Shown: positions 1 through 10,796, counted from the first letter of the stretch. The stretch is DNA of 64,000 nucleotides from an uncultured Prevotella sp. (GCA_946998205.1 CAMPYJ010000003.1:50390-114389), one strand, 5' to 3'. Numbers and translations are program-made. Notes: generated by a model from the letters alone, not told the origin.

Positions 1-81
1 TGTTGTGCATCATAACAGTTCTGTCATAGTAATCGAATGGTGTTGTTTTCTCTAGATCGGGCTGCAAGCCCAACAGCTTAT

Positions 82-257
82 AGCCCAGGGCACCGTCCTG
101 GGATTGGTGTTCGTTAGGGTTTCTGCGCCCTACAGGGGCAAAAGCATCTGACCGTCGTTTCGTTGCTTTTGCTTTTGCCCTTACAGGGCGTTATCCACCA
201 ACGTATGGCATCCCAGGGCGATGCCCTGGGCTAAGAGCTTTTGCCCCGATGGGGCGT
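82..257. repeat. Nested inverted-repeat element
   Basis: Two pairs of inverted arms are nested here. The outer arms (82-104 and 210-232) match with two mismatches over 23 bases and each is itself palindromic around CCCAGGGC. The inner arms (126-145 and 171-190) carry CGCCCT..AGGG..CAAAAGC. A further unit resembling the inner arm (TTTTGCCCCGATGGGGCG) lies at about 239-256. The whole block could fold into a long cruciform or RNA hairpin. No coding potential was seen from 1 to 516 apart from this repeat. It resembles the extragenic palindromic repeats common in Bacteroidales; function unknown. Confidence 0.7.
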
Positions 258-516
258 AACCAGCACACCAGTTGCTTGCTAAGATTCAGTATATCTGTAT
301 CATGTTGAGAATGAGTAATCATATTTTGTATATAGAAAGGGAAAGTGACAAGGCATCTCCCACCACTGAACTGCTACGCCACATCCTCTATATGTGAAAT
401 AAAGTTAACCTACAACAAGTATTAACTACCTACGTTTGGCGTGGAAAAATGAGTTCCAGCTCTTGTCGTACTTTTGCCGTATCAAACAGAACATAAACCA
501 TCAAACACGAACGACA

Positions 517-792
517 ATGGAAAAGAACATCCTCTTATCAGAGAGCATGCCTTCGGCACGAATCTCTTATCAGCACGTCATTGGTAAATTGTTGACGCCG
601 ATAGAATTTTTGCGGCGTTATTACGCCAAAGTGATGGAACGTGAGGTGAGCTTGCGGCAGACGCTGTTGCTGCTCAACGCCCAACTGGCTTTCGTGATGA
701 CCGTTTTTCCCATCGAGGCGCCGTTTGCCATGCGCGTGGTTTGCTGCCTGTGGCTGCTGAACGCCCTGTGGAAATGCAGGCAAGCGTTCTGA
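517..792 (+). CDS. Small hydrophobic protein, unknown function
   Basis: A 91-residue protein. The start at 517 (MEKNILLSES) is preferred over an in-frame start at 436 because the upstream part reads like non-coding sequence. The first half is basic and polar; the last 35 residues form one or two hydrophobic stretches (LLLLNAQLAFVMTVFPIEA, then VVCCLWLLNALW), so it is probably a small inner-membrane protein. It converges on sufS with only a base or so between the stop codons. I do not recognise the family. It could be a chance ORF, but its length, its composition and the abrupt end next to a real gene favour a true gene. Confidence 0.5.
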   Translation: MEKNILLSESMPSARISYQHVIGKLLTPIEFLRRYYAKVMEREVSLRQTLLLLNAQLAFVMTVFPIEAPFAMRVVCCLWLLNALWKCRQAF

Positions 793-2007
793 TTAGAACA
801 TCCGGCTCACGCGCTCAATGCCCGCGACCAGCTGGTCAACCTCTTCACGCGTGTTGTACAGGGCGAAGGAGGCGCGCGCCGTTCCTAAAACGCCCAACCG
901 CTGCATCAGCGGCTGCGCGCAGTGATGCCCCGTGCGGACGGCGATGCCGAGCCTGTCCAACAAGGTGCCCATGTCCATGTGGTGGATGTGCCCAACCTGA
1001 AAGCTGATAACTGCATCGCGATGAGCCGCCTCTCCGAAGATGCGCATCCCAGGGATGGTTTGCATGCCCTCAAGGGCGTAAGCGGTCAGCTCGTGTTCGT
1101 GCTGGGCTATGTTGTCCATACCCAAGGATGACAGGTAATCGAGCGCGACGGCCAACCCATGCGTGGCGATGTAATCGGGTGTGCCCGCCTCGAACTTCAA
1201 TGGCGGTTGCTCGAAAGTTACCTTGTCGAACGACACATGGCTGATCATCTCGCCCCCTCCCTGATAGGGTGGCAAACGGTCGAGCCATTCTTCCTTGCCA
1301 TACAGCACGCCAATGCCCGTGGGACCGTATGCCTTGTGACCGCTGAAGACGAAGAAATCGCAATCCATATCCTGCACGTCCACCTTGAAGTGGGGCGCGC
1401 TCTGCGCACCATCTATCACCACCGGCACACCATGGGCATGCGCCGTGGCCGTCATCTGCTTCACGGGATTGACGGTACCCAACACGTTGCTCACCTGTGT
1501 GAGGCTCACTAATTTGGTCTTGCTGGTGAACAACTTTTCGTATTCGTCGAGCATCAGCTCCCCCGCATCGGTCATCGGAACCACTTTGAGCACGATGCCT
1601 CTTTGCTGAGCCTGCAACTGCCACGGCACAATGTTGGAATGATGCTCCATGGCAGACACGATAACTTCGTCGCCTTCGCGCATGAACGCCTGACAATAGG
1701 TGGCGGCGATGAGGTTCAAACCCTCGGTGGTGCCCCGTGTAAAGACCACCTCTGCGGCCGAGCGGGCATTGATGAAACGGCGTACTGTTTCGCGGGCAGC
1801 CTCGTGAAGTTCGGTGGCCTGCTGCGACATCCAGTGCACACCACGATGGACGTTGGCGTTGACGTTGAGGTATTCGTCACGCATGGCATCCAACACGCAC
1901 AAGGGTTTCTGCGTGGTGGCCGCATTATCCAAGTAAATCAAAGGCTTGTCGTAGACCTTTCGGGAGAGGATGGGAAAATCCTGACGGATGGAAGAAATAT
2001 CGTACAT
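793..2007 (-). CDS. sufS: Cysteine desulfurase SufS
   Basis: A PLP-dependent enzyme of 404 residues that takes sulfur from L-cysteine as an enzyme-bound persulfide and feeds the SufBCD scaffold for Fe-S cluster assembly. The start at 2007 (MYDISSIRQDFP) gives the usual family length; longer in-frame versions add 69 residues of non-coding-like sequence. The PLP lysine is visible in FSGHKAYGPTG (about K225), with the cofactor-binding aspartate in VVIDGAQ (about D199). The sulfur-accepting cysteine is in RTGHHCAQP (about C363), in the short-loop context of SufS rather than NifS/IscS. It is the last gene of the sufB-sufC-sufD-sufS run, about 150 bases after sufD. No SufE or SufU partner is seen nearby. 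Confidence 0.95.
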   Translation of the reverse strand: MYDISSIRQDFPILSRKVYDKPLIYLDNAATTQKPLCVLDAMRDEYLNVNANVHRGVHWMSQQATELHEAARETVRRFINARSAAEVVFTRGTTEGLNLIAATYCQAFMREGDEVIVSAMEHHSNIVPWQLQAQQRGIVLKVVPMTDAGELMLDEYEKLFTSKTKLVSLTQVSNVLGTVNPVKQMTATAHAHGVPVVIDGAQSAPHFKVDVQDMDCDFFVFSGHKAYGPTGIGVLYGKEEWLDRLPPYQGGGEMISHVSFDKVTFEQPPLKFEAGTPDYIATHGLAVALDYLSSLGMDNIAQHEHELTAYALEGMQTIPGMRIFGEAAHRDAVISFQVGHIHHMDMGTLLDRLGIAVRTGHHCAQPLMQRLGVLGTARASFALYNTREEVDQLVAGIERVSRMF

Positions 2008-2158
2008 AGAATGGAAATGTATGGATTGGACTGGCCGCAAGGTCGCTCGGAGCCGACTGACGGTTGGGGCAGTCACGGATGATTGGTTTAAACGTTCACG
2101 AAAGACCTCCGCCCAAGCTTGCTTTTGAGAGCACTTGGGGGAGGCAATGATGGGCTGA

Positions 2159-3502
2159 TTAACAATTTCTACACCCCGCGCACTTGTCGAGCTCGCCTCT
2201 GAAGCGCTTCTCAACCAAGTAGTGCAGACGGTCTTTCAACGGTGCGAGCCGCATGCTGTCGACCACCTCGTTGATGAATGCGAACTCCAGCAGCAGCTTG
2301 GCTTCCCGCTCGCTGATGCCGCGCTGGCGCATGTAGAACATGGCCTGGTCGTTGAGTTGGCCAACGGTAGCCCCGTGACCACATTTCACGTCATCGGCGT
2401 AAATCTCCAACTCCGGTTGTGTACGCATGCGCGCCTGCTTCGTGGTGCAGAGGTTTTGGTTGCGCATCTCCGAGTTGGTCTTCTGCGCTCCCTTCTCAAC
2501 AAGCACTCTACCGGCGAAGGCTCCCGTGGCCTGATCGTCGAGGACGTACTTGTACAGCTCACGGCTCTCGCAGTGAGGAACGGCATGACGGATGAACGTG
2601 TTGTTGTCCACATGCTGCTTCTTGTCGGCGATGACGCATCCGTTACAGCAACAAGACGCCCCCTCGCCACGGAACACCAGATTGAGTTGGTTGCGCGTAA
2701 TGCCATTGTGCAACGTGAGCACGTTGTGATTGAAGCGGCTGTTGGCCTGCTGTTCCACATACACGTTGCTCACGCGGGTATTGTGTTCGTGCGTTTCCTC
2801 CATGCAATAAAGGTCGAGCGAGGCATTCTCACCCACATAAGCCTCTATCACCTGCGTGGCCAGGAAACGCCTGTCGTCCATGGTATGGTCGCAGAAAAGG
2901 AACTTGGCCTCGGCTCCTTCATCCAGTACGATGAGTACCCGTCGGTTCACCATCAGGTCGACATCAGAGCGAAGGAGGTTCACCACCTGCACGGCACGGT
3001 CTATCTTCACCCCCTTGGGCACATAGATGAAGAGGCCATCTTGCGCCAGCATGGTGTTCAGCGCAGTGACGGCGTCATCCTTCGTCTCAGCCAGTTGGGC
3101 ATAATACTTGCCCACCAACTGCGGATGTGTGTCGGCAACCTTCCGCAAAGAGTCGACGATGACACCTTCGGGCAGCGTCGCTTTGGGAAGCGCCTTGGCG
3201 TGGAAAGCGTCGTTGACGATGAAGTAAAGCGAAGTACTCAAGTTGGGTACGCTGCACTTGAAAGCCTCATTGGGTTTTACGGGGATATCCAGCCGGTTGA
3301 GGTTCAATCCATAATTGGGTGCGAACAGCGCCGCCATATCCGTGTAGCGATAGCATTCAACCTTGCGTGAGGGAAAGCCTAAGTGCTTGAAATCCTCGAA
3401 AGCGGCGTCACGAACGCCGTTCATCACGGGCGAACCATGCTGAAAGATCACGGCTCGGGCATGAGCATACAGGTCGACATATTGTTTCTCACCGTTCATC
3501 AT
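2159..3502 (-). CDS. sufD: Fe-S cluster assembly protein SufD
   Basis: A beta-helix scaffold subunit (447 residues) that pairs with SufB and binds the SufC ATPase during cytosolic Fe-S cluster assembly. The C-terminal half carries the family segment with VEKGAQKTNSEMRNQNL and the conserved GHGATVGQLNDQAMFYMRQR block shared with SufB. Clusters of cysteines (ASCCCNGC near the middle and CAGCRNC at the extreme C-terminus) stand out; I cannot say whether they bind metal. Its start codon overlaps the sufC stop (ATGA on the minus strand), so translation is probably coupled. A second ATG follows immediately, so the start could be one codon later. Confidence 0.94.
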   Translation of the reverse strand: MMNGEKQYVDLYAHARAVIFQHGSPVMNGVRDAAFEDFKHLGFPSRKVECYRYTDMAALFAPNYGLNLNRLDIPVKPNEAFKCSVPNLSTSLYFIVNDAFHAKALPKATLPEGVIVDSLRKVADTHPQLVGKYYAQLAETKDDAVTALNTMLAQDGLFIYVPKGVKIDRAVQVVNLLRSDVDLMVNRRVLIVLDEGAEAKFLFCDHTMDDRRFLATQVIEAYVGENASLDLYCMEETHEHNTRVSNVYVEQQANSRFNHNVLTLHNGITRNQLNLVFRGEGASCCCNGCVIADKKQHVDNNTFIRHAVPHCESRELYKYVLDDQATGAFAGRVLVEKGAQKTNSEMRNQNLCTTKQARMRTQPELEIYADDVKCGHGATVGQLNDQAMFYMRQRGISEREAKLLLEFAFINEVVDSMRLAPLKDRLHYLVEKRFRGELDKCAGCRNC

Positions 3503-4248
3503 TCCGCCTCCGCCTTAATCCAGTCGTACCCCTTGTCTTCGATTTCCTTGGCCAGCTCCGGTCCTTCGGTCTTCACGATGCGTCCGTTGTACAGCACATG
3601 GACGATGTCGGGCTTGATCAAATCGAGCAAACGTTCGTAATGCGTGATGACGATGGTGCTGGTATCTGGCCTCTTCAGCTTGTTGACACCCTCGGCAACC
3701 ACGCGGAGGGCGTCCACGTCCAAGCCCGAATCCGTCTCGTCGAGAATGGAGAGCGCGGGCTCGAGCATGGCCATTTGGAAGATTTCGTTGCGTTTTTTCT
3801 CTCCGCCACTGAATCCCTCGTTCACGCTGCGGTTGGATAGCTTGCTGTCTAACTCCACCACCTTTCGCTTTTCCTTCATCAACTTGATGAAGTCGGCGGC
3901 GCCCATCGGCTCCAGTCCTTGATACTTACGCTTCTCGTTGATGGCAGCCCGCATGAAATTAGTCATGGACACACCGGGTATCTCCACGGGATATTGGAAA
4001 GAGAGAAACAATCCCTCGTGCGCCCGATCTTCCGGCGGCATGGCCAACAGGTCTTTGCCGTTGAACGTCACTTCGCCCTGCGTGACCTCGTACATCGGAT
4101 TGCCCACGAGCACCGCGCTCAAGGTACTCTTGCCCGAGCCGTTGGGTCCCATGATGGCGTGCACCTCTCCCGTCTTGATGACGAGATTGATTCCTCTCAA
4201 TATTTCTTTGCCGTTGATGGTGGCATGCAAATTCTTTACCTCTAACAT
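3499..4248 (-). CDS. sufC: Fe-S assembly ATPase SufC
   Basis: An ABC-type ATPase of 249 residues that drives the SufBCD scaffold in the cytosol. Walker A GPNGSGKST lies at about residues 34-42. The ABC signature is present as NEGFSGGEKKRNE, and Walker B as LSILDETDSGLDVDA, the DETDSGLD form typical of SufC. The H-loop is VITHYERLL. Length matches the family. It sits between sufB (24-base gap) and sufD (4-base overlap), as expected for the conserved sufBCDS order in Bacteroidetes. Confidence 0.96.
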   Translation of the reverse strand: MLEVKNLHATINGKEILRGINLVIKTGEVHAIMGPNGSGKSTLSAVLVGNPMYEVTQGEVTFNGKDLLAMPPEDRAHEGLFLSFQYPVEIPGVSMTNFMRAAINEKRKYQGLEPMGAADFIKLMKEKRKVVELDSKLSNRSVNEGFSGGEKKRNEIFQMAMLEPALSILDETDSGLDVDALRVVAEGVNKLKRPDTSTIVITHYERLLDLIKPDIVHVLYNGRIVKTEGPELAKEIEDKGYDWIKAEAE

Positions 4249-4272
4249 AATGATTCTTTTGATATAGATGGT

Positions 4273-5724
4273 TTATCCAACGGTGCCCTCCAGCGAGACG
4301 GAAAGCAACTTCTGCGCCTCAACCGCGAACTCCATCGGCAATTTGTTTAATACTTCCTTGGCATATCCATTGATGATCAGGCCAACGGCATCTTCCGTAG
4401 GAATGCCGCGTTGATTGCAATAAAAGAGCTGGTCTTCACCGATTTTGCTCGTCGTGGCCTCATGCTCAACGATGGCGCTGTCGTTATGAATGTCCATGTA
4501 AGGGAACGTGTGGGCGCCGCATTCACTCCCCAACAGCAGGCTGTCGCACGAGCTGTAGTTGCGCGCATTGTCCGCATTGGCGGTTGCACGAACCAGACCT
4601 CGGTAGGAGTTCTGGCTGTGTCCGGCGCTGATTCCCTTTGAAATGATGGTGCTCTTGGTGTTCTTCCCCATGTGAATCATCTTCGTTCCCGTGTCGGCCT
4701 CTTGATGATGATTGGTCACCGCCACCGAATAGAACTCGGCCTGTGACCCGTCTCCGCGCAAGATACAGGATGGATATTTCCATGTGATGGCGCTGCCCGT
4801 CTCCACTTGCGTCCACGAGAGTTTTGAGTTGACTCCCCTGCAATCGCCCCTCTTGGTGACCAAGTTGAGCACTCCGCCCTTGCCATGCTCGTCTCCCGGG
4901 TACCAGTTCTGAACGGTTGAGTATTTCACCTCGGCATTGTTCATCACGATGATTTCCACGATGGCGGCGTGAAGTTGGTTCTCATCGCGCATCGGAGCGG
5001 TACAGCCTTCGAGATAACTCACATACGCATCGTCTTCAGCCACTATCAACGTGCGTTCAAACTGACCGGTATTGCGCGCGTTGATGCGGAAATACGAGCT
5101 CAACTCCATGGGGCAGCGCACGCCTTTGGGGATGTAGACGAACGACCCATCACTGAAAACGGCACTGTTCAGGGCTGCGAAGAAATTGTCATGATAAGGA
5201 ACCACCGTACCTAAGTACTGGCGCACCAAGGCAGAATGCTCCTTGATGGCCTCGCCCATGGAACAGAAGATGACGCCTTTCTCCTTCAGTTTTTCCTTGA
5301 AGGTGGTCTTCACGGAAACAGAATCCATGATGGCGTCAACGGCCGTCCCACTGAGCGCCAGCCGTTCTTCCAAAGGAATGCCCAGCTTGTCGAACGTCTT
5401 CTCCAATTCCGGGTCAAGCTCTTTGTTGGCCGGTTTCTTCGCCATCGGGTCGGCATAATAGGAGATATCTTGGTAATTAATGTCGGGCAACGTCACATGC
5501 CCCCATGAGGGTTGTGTCATCGTCAGCCAATGTCGATACGCTTTCAATCGAAATTCGAGCATCCATTCCGGCTCTCCTTTCTTGTGAGAAATGAGCCGAA
5601 TGACATCCTCATTGAGCCCCTTCTCTATTATCTCGGTATGAACGTCAGTGGTAAAACCAAACTCGTATTTCTGTTCGGTCAACTTTTTGACGTATTCGTT
5701 ATTCGTGTTATTTACTTCTTCCAT
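4273..5724 (-). CDS. sufB: Fe-S cluster assembly protein SufB
   Basis: The larger scaffold subunit (483 residues), which receives persulfide sulfur from SufS and builds the nascent cluster with SufD and SufC. The start at 5724 ([14 protein letters not shown]) gives the family length; the in-frame extension to 5841 encodes [16 protein letters not shown], which is just translated repeat DNA, so it is rejected. Family landmarks are [28 protein letters not shown]-like [42 protein letters not shown] and [16 protein letters not shown]. It is first gene of the suf run and lies downstream of infB on the same strand; no TAnnTTTG promoter was found in the 198-base gap, so it may be read through from infB. 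Confidence 0.95.
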   Translation of the reverse strand: MEEVNNTNNEYVKKLTEQKYEFGFTTDVHTEIIEKGLNEDVIRLISHKKGEPEWMLEFRLKAYRHWLTMTQPSWGHVTLPDINYQDISYYADPMAKKPANKELDPELEKTFDKLGIPLEERLALSGTAVDAIMDSVSVKTTFKEKLKEKGVIFCSMGEAIKEHSALVRQYLGTVVPYHDNFFAALNSAVFSDGSFVYIPKGVRCPMELSSYFRINARNTGQFERTLIVAEDDAYVSYLEGCTAPMRDENQLHAAIVEIIVMNNAEVKYSTVQNWYPGDEHGKGGVLNLVTKRGDCRGVNSKLSWTQVETGSAITWKYPSCILRGDGSQAEFYSVAVTNHHQEADTGTKMIHMGKNTKSTIISKGISAGHSQNSYRGLVRATANADNARNYSSCDSLLLGSECGAHTFPYMDIHNDSAIVEHEATTSKIGEDQLFYCNQRGIPTEDAVGLIINGYAKEVLNKLPMEFAVEAQKLLSVSLEGTVG

Positions 5725-5783
5725 AAATGTAAATGCAGGAACCCCCTGATGTTTCATGGACGCCCCTGCAATAGATGATATGA

Positions 5784-5923
5784 TTAGTTGATGAGTTGAT
5801 GAGTTTATGAGTTTATGAGTTGACGAGTTGTTGGTGTTCAAGGGTTCATAAATTGAAGTATTTACGAACGCAAGAACTTATCAACTCAACAACTTACCTA
5901 CTCAAAACTCACACGCTCAAACT
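5784..5923. repeat. Octamer tandem repeat with inverted partner array
   Basis: Six head-to-tail 8-base units of the form TGAGTTGA/TGAGTTTA occupy 5784-5831. A second, more degenerate array with the complementary octamer (AACTCAAC, AACTTACC, AACTTATC) fills about 5876-5923. The two arrays are inverted relative to each other, so the 5' leader of sufB (minus strand) could form a long imperfect hairpin. Tandem units of this kind can change in number by slippage. Confidence 0.75.
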
Positions 5924-8814
5924 TACAACGTTTGCTTTACTTCTATTTCCGTAAAGGTTTCTATGATGTCACCTTCCTGAATATCATTGAAATTAACCAG
6001 ACTGATACCACACTCGAAACCGGTCGCCACCTCCTTGACATCATCCTTATACCGCTTCAACGCATTGATGGCAGCAGTGTGAACGACGATACCGTCGCGT
6101 ACCACGCGGGCCTTGTCCGAGCGGTGTACCTTGCCATCGGTCACCATGGCACCGGCTACAGTTCCCACCTTTGAAATCTTGTAGACTTGCTTTACCTCGA
6201 CCTCACCGGTGACCACCTCCTTGGTTACCTTGTCAAGCATGCCTTCCATGGCCGACCTCACGTCATCAATGGCGTCGTAGATGACGGAGTAAGTGTTGAT
6301 TTCAACGCCGTTCTGCTCAGCCAGTTTGCGGGCAGAAGCAGACGGGCGGACCTGGAAGCCCACTATGATGGCGTCGGAAGCATCTGCCAAAGTGACGTCG
6401 CTCTCACTGATCTGGCCTACCGACTTGAAGATAACATTGACGTTAATCTTCTCGGTAGACATCTTGATGAACGAGTCGCTCAAGGCCTCGATACTACCAT
6501 CGGTGTCACCCTTGACGATAATGTTCAGTTCTTTGAATGACCCGAGAGCGATACGGTGCGACACGTCACTCAACGTGAGACGCTTCTGCGTGCGCAAACC
6601 CTGCTCGCGTTGCAGCTGCATGCGCTTGTTGGCAATTTCGCGGACCTCCTGTTCTGTTTCCAGCACATGGAACTGGTCACCGGCCGTGGGTGCTCCGTTC
6701 AGTCCGAGAATGATGGCAGGCTCGGCAGGTTTGGCAGACTCGATACGCTGGTTGCGCACGTTGAACATGGCCTTGATGCGCCCCCAACTCGTCCCGGCGA
6801 TGATGTCATCACCCACGCGGAGCGTACCATTGCTGACCAAAACCGTAGAGACATATCCACGTCCCTTGTCCAAACTCGACTCGATGATGCTGCCCGTCGC
6901 CCTGCGATTGGGATTGGCTTTCAAGTCAAGCATGTCGGCCTCAAGGAGCACTTTCTCCAGCAATTCGTTTACACCGGTTCCTTTTTTCGCGCTGATCTCC
7001 TGACATTGGTATTTCCCGCCCCACTCTTCAACCAGCAAGTTCATCTGAGCCAAGTCTTCACGAATCTTGTCCGGGTTTGCTCCCGGCTTATCGATCTTGT
7101 TGATGGCGAACACCATTGGCACGTTGGCAGCCTGCGCATGTGCGATGGCCTCCTTGGTGGTAGGCATCACGCTGTCGTCGGCTGCGATGATGATGATGGC
7201 GATGTCTGTCACCTGCGTGCCGCGAGCACGCATGGCAGTGAAGGCCTCATGGCCGGGAGTGTCCAAGAAGGTGATGTTGCGCCCATTGTCCAGCTTAACA
7301 TTGTATGCGCCGATATGTTGCGTGATGCCTCCCGCCTCACCGGCAATCACGTTGGTGTTACGGATGTGATCCAACAACGACGTCTTACCATGGTCCACAT
7401 GTCCCATCACGGTAACGATGGGCGCGCGGGGCAACAAGTCGTTCTCGTCGTCTACTTCTTCAGCGACAGCCTCTTGAACCTCCGCGCTCACATACTCGGT
7501 CTTGAAGCCGAACTCATCGGCCACCAAGTTGATTGTCTCGGCGTCCAACCGTTGATTGATGGATGCCATCACGCCGATGCTCATCAACGTACCAATCAGT
7601 TTGTTCACATCCACATCCATCATGGTAGCCAATTCGCTCACTGTCACGAATTCGGTTAGCTTCAACGTCTTGCTTTCCTTACGTTCCGCCCTTGCTTCCG
7701 CACTCATGCGCTCTTGCATGGCGTCACGTTTCTCCTTACGGTATTTGGCGCCTTTCTTATTCTGCGTTCCCTTGCTGGTGAGTCTGGCCAGTGTTTCCTT
7801 TACCTGGCGCGCCACCTCTTCCTCATTCACCTCCAGCGGTTTCTGGTTACGCCCTTTGTTCTTCCGGTTTTTCTTGTTAGCGTTTCTTCCGTCAGCATTT
7901 CCCGACTTGTTACCGCCTCCATTGCTGCCGATTTGCTTAGAGGCTGCATTGATGTCAACCCTTTCTTGGTTGATGCGTACCCGTTTTTTACGTCCGCCGC
8001 CTCGTTTTTCCTCCCGTTCCCTGCGACGTTCTTCCTTGCTTTTCTTCTTGGGTCGGGTACTCTGGTTGATGGCGCTGAGGTCTATTTTTCCCAACACGTT
8101 CACCTTTGGGGCGTTTTGCAAGCGCAACTCGCTCTTGGTCTGGAAGATTTCATCACCGCCGTTTTGAGGTTCTCCGCTCTCCTGCGGCGCGTCACCCTCC
8201 TGCGGATTGACACTTTGCCGCGGTTCAACACCTTCCTCAGCCTTTGTTTTTCTGTCCTCTGATGTCGTATTTACAGTTGGCTTCTCGGTCTTAGGTTCCG
8301 TTTTCCGGACATTCTCCTTACTTTCCTGCGCCACGGTTGTCTCTACCTTTGGCTCTTCCGCAGGCTTCTCTACTTTTTCTTTTTCAGGCTCAGGGCTGAC
8401 GGCAGCAGCCTTCTTCGCCGGTTCTTCTTGAGGTTCCGACACTTTCTGAGCTTCATGAGCAACAGTGTTTTTAGCAGCAGACTTCTTGTCAAACACGCTC
8501 AAGTCAATCTTGCCGAGGGGTTTGTATCGCTGCTGCGACGAAGCCGTCTCGGCAACGCGCTCTTCCTTCGCTTCCTTCGTTTCCTTCGCGCGCTTCTTTT
8601 CTTTGGGCTTCTTCTGGAAAATCTTTTCCGCCTGATTGCGCACCTCTGCGTCTTGCTTGAAAGCCTCTACCAGGGCTTGGTACTGTGCGTCGCTCAGCTT
8701 GAAGCTTGGCTCGCTCTTCACCTCTCCCAGCTCACTTTTCTTTTCAAGGAATTCAACTGCCGTTTGAAGTCCAATGTTCAATTCTCGTAATGCTTTGTTT
8801 AATCTGATGCTCAT
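5923..8814 (-). CDS. infB: Translation initiation factor IF-2
   Basis: The GTPase (963 residues) that brings initiator fMet-tRNA to the 30S subunit and promotes subunit joining. An IF2_N helical domain occupies about residues 1-55. It is followed by a long, highly charged linker of about 320 residues rich in Glu, Lys, Pro and Arg, typical of the variable N-terminal region. The GTPase domain starts near residue 465 with G1 GHVDHGKTS, then the switch region [11 protein letters not shown]3 DTPGHEAF and G4 NKIDKPG. Domains II to IV follow, ending [17 protein letters not shown]. It is third in the conserved rimP-nusA-infB operon, with a 117-base gap after nusA that contains a small hairpin (about 8906-8925) on the transcript. 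Confidence 0.97.
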   Translation of the reverse strand: MSIRLNKALRELNIGLQTAVEFLEKKSELGEVKSEPSFKLSDAQYQALVEAFKQDAEVRNQAEKIFQKKPKEKKRAKETKEAKEERVAETASSQQRYKPLGKIDLSVFDKKSAAKNTVAHEAQKVSEPQEEPAKKAAAVSPEPEKEKVEKPAEEPKVETTVAQESKENVRKTEPKTEKPTVNTTSEDRKTKAEEGVEPRQSVNPQEGDAPQESGEPQNGGDEIFQTKSELRLQNAPKVNVLGKIDLSAINQSTRPKKKSKEERRREREEKRGGGRKKRVRINQERVDINAASKQIGSNGGGNKSGNADGRNANKKNRKNKGRNQKPLEVNEEEVARQVKETLARLTSKGTQNKKGAKYRKEKRDAMQERMSAEARAERKESKTLKLTEFVTVSELATMMDVDVNKLIGTLMSIGVMASINQRLDAETINLVADEFGFKTEYVSAEVQEAVAEEVDDENDLLPRAPIVTVMGHVDHGKTSLLDHIRNTNVIAGEAGGITQHIGAYNVKLDNGRNITFLDTPGHEAFTAMRARGTQVTDIAIIIIAADDSVMPTTKEAIAHAQAANVPMVFAINKIDKPGANPDKIREDLAQMNLLVEEWGGKYQCQEISAKKGTGVNELLEKVLLEADMLDLKANPNRRATGSIIESSLDKGRGYVSTVLVSNGTLRVGDDIIAGTSWGRIKAMFNVRNQRIESAKPAEPAIILGLNGAPTAGDQFHVLETEQEVREIANKRMQLQREQGLRTQKRLTLSDVSHRIALGSFKELNIIVKGDTDGSIEALSDSFIKMSTEKINVNVIFKSVGQISESDVTLADASDAIIVGFQVRPSASARKLAEQNGVEINTYSVIYDAIDDVRSAMEGMLDKVTKEVVTGEVEVKQVYKISKVGTVAGAMVTDGKVHRSDKARVVRDGIVVHTAAINALKRYKDDVKEVATGFECGISLVNFNDIQEGDIIETFTEIEVKQTL

Positions 8815-8931
8815 TGATAAATATTTAACTCTTGTCCCTTATTGATGTTCACGCTCCCATGTTTCCAGCCCGTCTGCAGAAGTCTTCCACAGAGTTCTCA
8901 AGCCCCGGAGGGCTCCATCCGTCACGGAGTG

Positions 8932-10197
8932 TTACTGTTCAAATTCTGATTTTAACACCTTAATCAGATGATCGACGGTTTCTTCCTCCAAGTCAGCTTT
9001 CTCAATCAACATTTCACGAGGTGCGTTCAACACCTGTTTAGCCGTATCAAGGCCGATGCCTTTGATGGCGTCGATGATCCATTGGTCAATTTCGTCATTA
9101 AACTCGTCCAGGTAGATGTCTTCGTCAGCGTCGGCGTCTGAGATCTCGCGGAACACGTCAATGGTGAATTCCGTCAGCATGGAAGCCAGCTTGATGTTCA
9201 GTCCTCCCCTGCCGATGGCCAGGCTCACCTCTTCGGGTTGCAGGTAAACCTCTGCCTTGCGGTTCTCCTCATCCAGATTGATGCTGCTGATGCGGGCGGG
9301 GCTCAACGCGCGCTGAATGAACAATTTGATGTTTGACGTGTAGTTGATCACGTCGATATTCTCGTTGCACAGCTCGCGCACGATGCCGTGCACGCGGCTT
9401 CCTTTCACGCCTACGCAGGCCCCTACCGGGTCAATGCGGTCGTCGTAGCTCTCCACGGCCACCTTCGCGCGCTCGCCCGGCATGCGGGCTATCTTCTTGA
9501 TGGAGATGAGTCCGTCGTTAATCTCGGGCACCTCGGCCTCCAGCAGCCGCTCCAAAAATACCGGACTGGTACGCGAGAGGATGATCTTGGGGTTGTTGTT
9601 CTCGTTGTCCACCCGCAGGATGACGGCGCGGATGGTCTCACCCTTACGGTATTGGTCGGCCGGTATCTGCTCCGACTTGGGCAGAATCAGCTCGTTGTTC
9701 TCATCATCAACCAACAGCACCTCGCGCTTCCATATCTGGTAAACCTCACCGGAGACAACCTGCCCCACGCGGTCCTTGTACTTATTGTACAACGAGTCGT
9801 GCTCCAGCTCCAGCACTTTTGAAGCCAAGGTCTGGCGAAGGTTCAAGATGGCGCGGCGGCCAAACTTGGCGAAGTCGATCTGTTCAGACACCTCTTCGCC
9901 CACCTCGTAGTCGTCTTCTATCTCGCGAGCCTCCTTCAGCGATATTTCTTTGTTTTCATCTGCCACCTCACCATCGGGCACGACGATGCGGTTGCGGTAT
10001 ATCTCGAAGTCACCCTTGTCAGGATTCACGATAACGTCAAAATTCTCATCACTACCGTAAATCTTGGCGAGCACGTTGCGGAAACTTTCCTCCAACACGC
10101 TTACCAACGTGGCGCGGTCGATGTTTTTCGTGTCTTTGAACTCACGAAAGGTGTCAATCATGCTGACGGTTTCTTCTACATTCTTTCTTGCTGCCAT
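8932..10197 (-). CDS. nusA: Transcription termination/antitermination factor NusA
   Basis: An RNA polymerase-binding factor (421 residues) that modulates pausing, termination and antitermination. The N-terminal polymerase-binding domain spans about residues 1-130 (MIDTFREFKDTKNIDRATL). An S1 domain follows (GQVVSGEVYQIWKREVLLV), then two KH domains (DPVGACVGVKGSRVHGI and EEVSLAIGRGGLNIKLAS). A short acidic C-terminal region ends in one helix-hairpin-helix-like segment. It lacks the paired AR repeats of the E. coli protein, as usual outside proteobacteria. It lies 50 bases downstream of rimP in the same transcription unit. Confidence 0.97.
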   Translation of the reverse strand: MAARKNVEETVSMIDTFREFKDTKNIDRATLVSVLEESFRNVLAKIYGSDENFDVIVNPDKGDFEIYRNRIVVPDGEVADENKEISLKEAREIEDDYEVGEEVSEQIDFAKFGRRAILNLRQTLASKVLELEHDSLYNKYKDRVGQVVSGEVYQIWKREVLLVDDENNELILPKSEQIPADQYRKGETIRAVILRVDNENNNPKIILSRTSPVFLERLLEAEVPEINDGLISIKKIARMPGERAKVAVESYDDRIDPVGACVGVKGSRVHGIVRELCNENIDVINYTSNIKLFIQRALSPARISSINLDEENRKAEVYLQPEEVSLAIGRGGLNIKLASMLTEFTIDVFREISDADADEDIYLDEFNDEIDQWIIDAIKGIGLDTAKQVLNAPREMLIEKADLEEETVDHLIKVLKSEFEQ

Positions 10198-10247
10198 AGC
10201 GTTATATGTTATATTTTTGTTTCGTTCAATGCACAGGGCCCGTCCCC

Positions 10248-10715
10248 TTATTTAAAACTGATGAGATACTTGGCATACTTCACCTTGTCCATCTGGAAAG
10301 TATGGTCCACGGCTTGCAGCTGAGGACGCTTCTTGCCCTCCACCTTCACCTTCTCGTCAACGGTCACTACAAAGTCGTTCCCATCCACCGATTTCAATAC
10401 ACCGCGGTATTTCCGCCCGTCGCCGTCAAGCACCTCGACCTCTTTTCCCACGAAATTGACGTACTGCTGCGGCACCTTGAAAGGCTGGCCCAATCCGGCC
10501 GAGCCCACCTCCAGCTCATAGTCTTCGTCATCGCGGTTGAGTCGCTCTTCAATGTACCGGCTCAGCTCCACGCAGTCTTCAATCCACACGCCGTCCGCAT
10601 GGTCGATCTCAACAACAATCTTGTCGTCTTTACTGACCTCAACATCCACCAAGAAATAGTCTTTGTCCTGAAGCCAATCTTCAACCAGTCCTTTTACGAC
10701 ACTTTTATCAATCAT
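10248..10715 (-). CDS. rimP: Ribosome maturation factor RimP
   Basis: A 30S assembly factor of 155 residues. The start at 10715 (MIDKSVVKGLVEDWL) is chosen because an upstream in-frame extension would run through the promoter at 10838-10869. The N-terminal domain shows DYFLVDVEVSKDDKIVVEID and the family signature VGSAGLGQPFKVPQQY, followed by the C-terminal SH3-like barrel (VGKEVEVLDGDGRKYRG, GNDFVVTVDEK). It is first gene of rimP-nusA-infB. Confidence 0.93.
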   Translation of the reverse strand: MIDKSVVKGLVEDWLQDKDYFLVDVEVSKDDKIVVEIDHADGVWIEDCVELSRYIEERLNRDDEDYELEVGSAGLGQPFKVPQQYVNFVGKEVEVLDGDGRKYRGVLKSVDGNDFVVTVDEKVKVEGKKRPQLQAVDHTFQMDKVKYAKYLISFK

Positions 10716-10796
10716 ACATGTTTTATTAGTACAGTCTTTCCTCTCGCGCCGGGCATCTTCCAAGAAGCGGCGCCGGCATCCACATTCAAAATAAAA

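Noticed and set aside
2222..3370. A 382-residue open frame on the plus strand opposite sufD
   Set aside because: It is the antisense shadow of a clear sufD gene and has no recognisable domain.
6556..7659. A 367-residue open frame on the plus strand opposite infB
   Set aside because: The strand opposite contains intact IF-2 GTPase motifs; the His/Arg/Val-rich composition is that of antisense translation.
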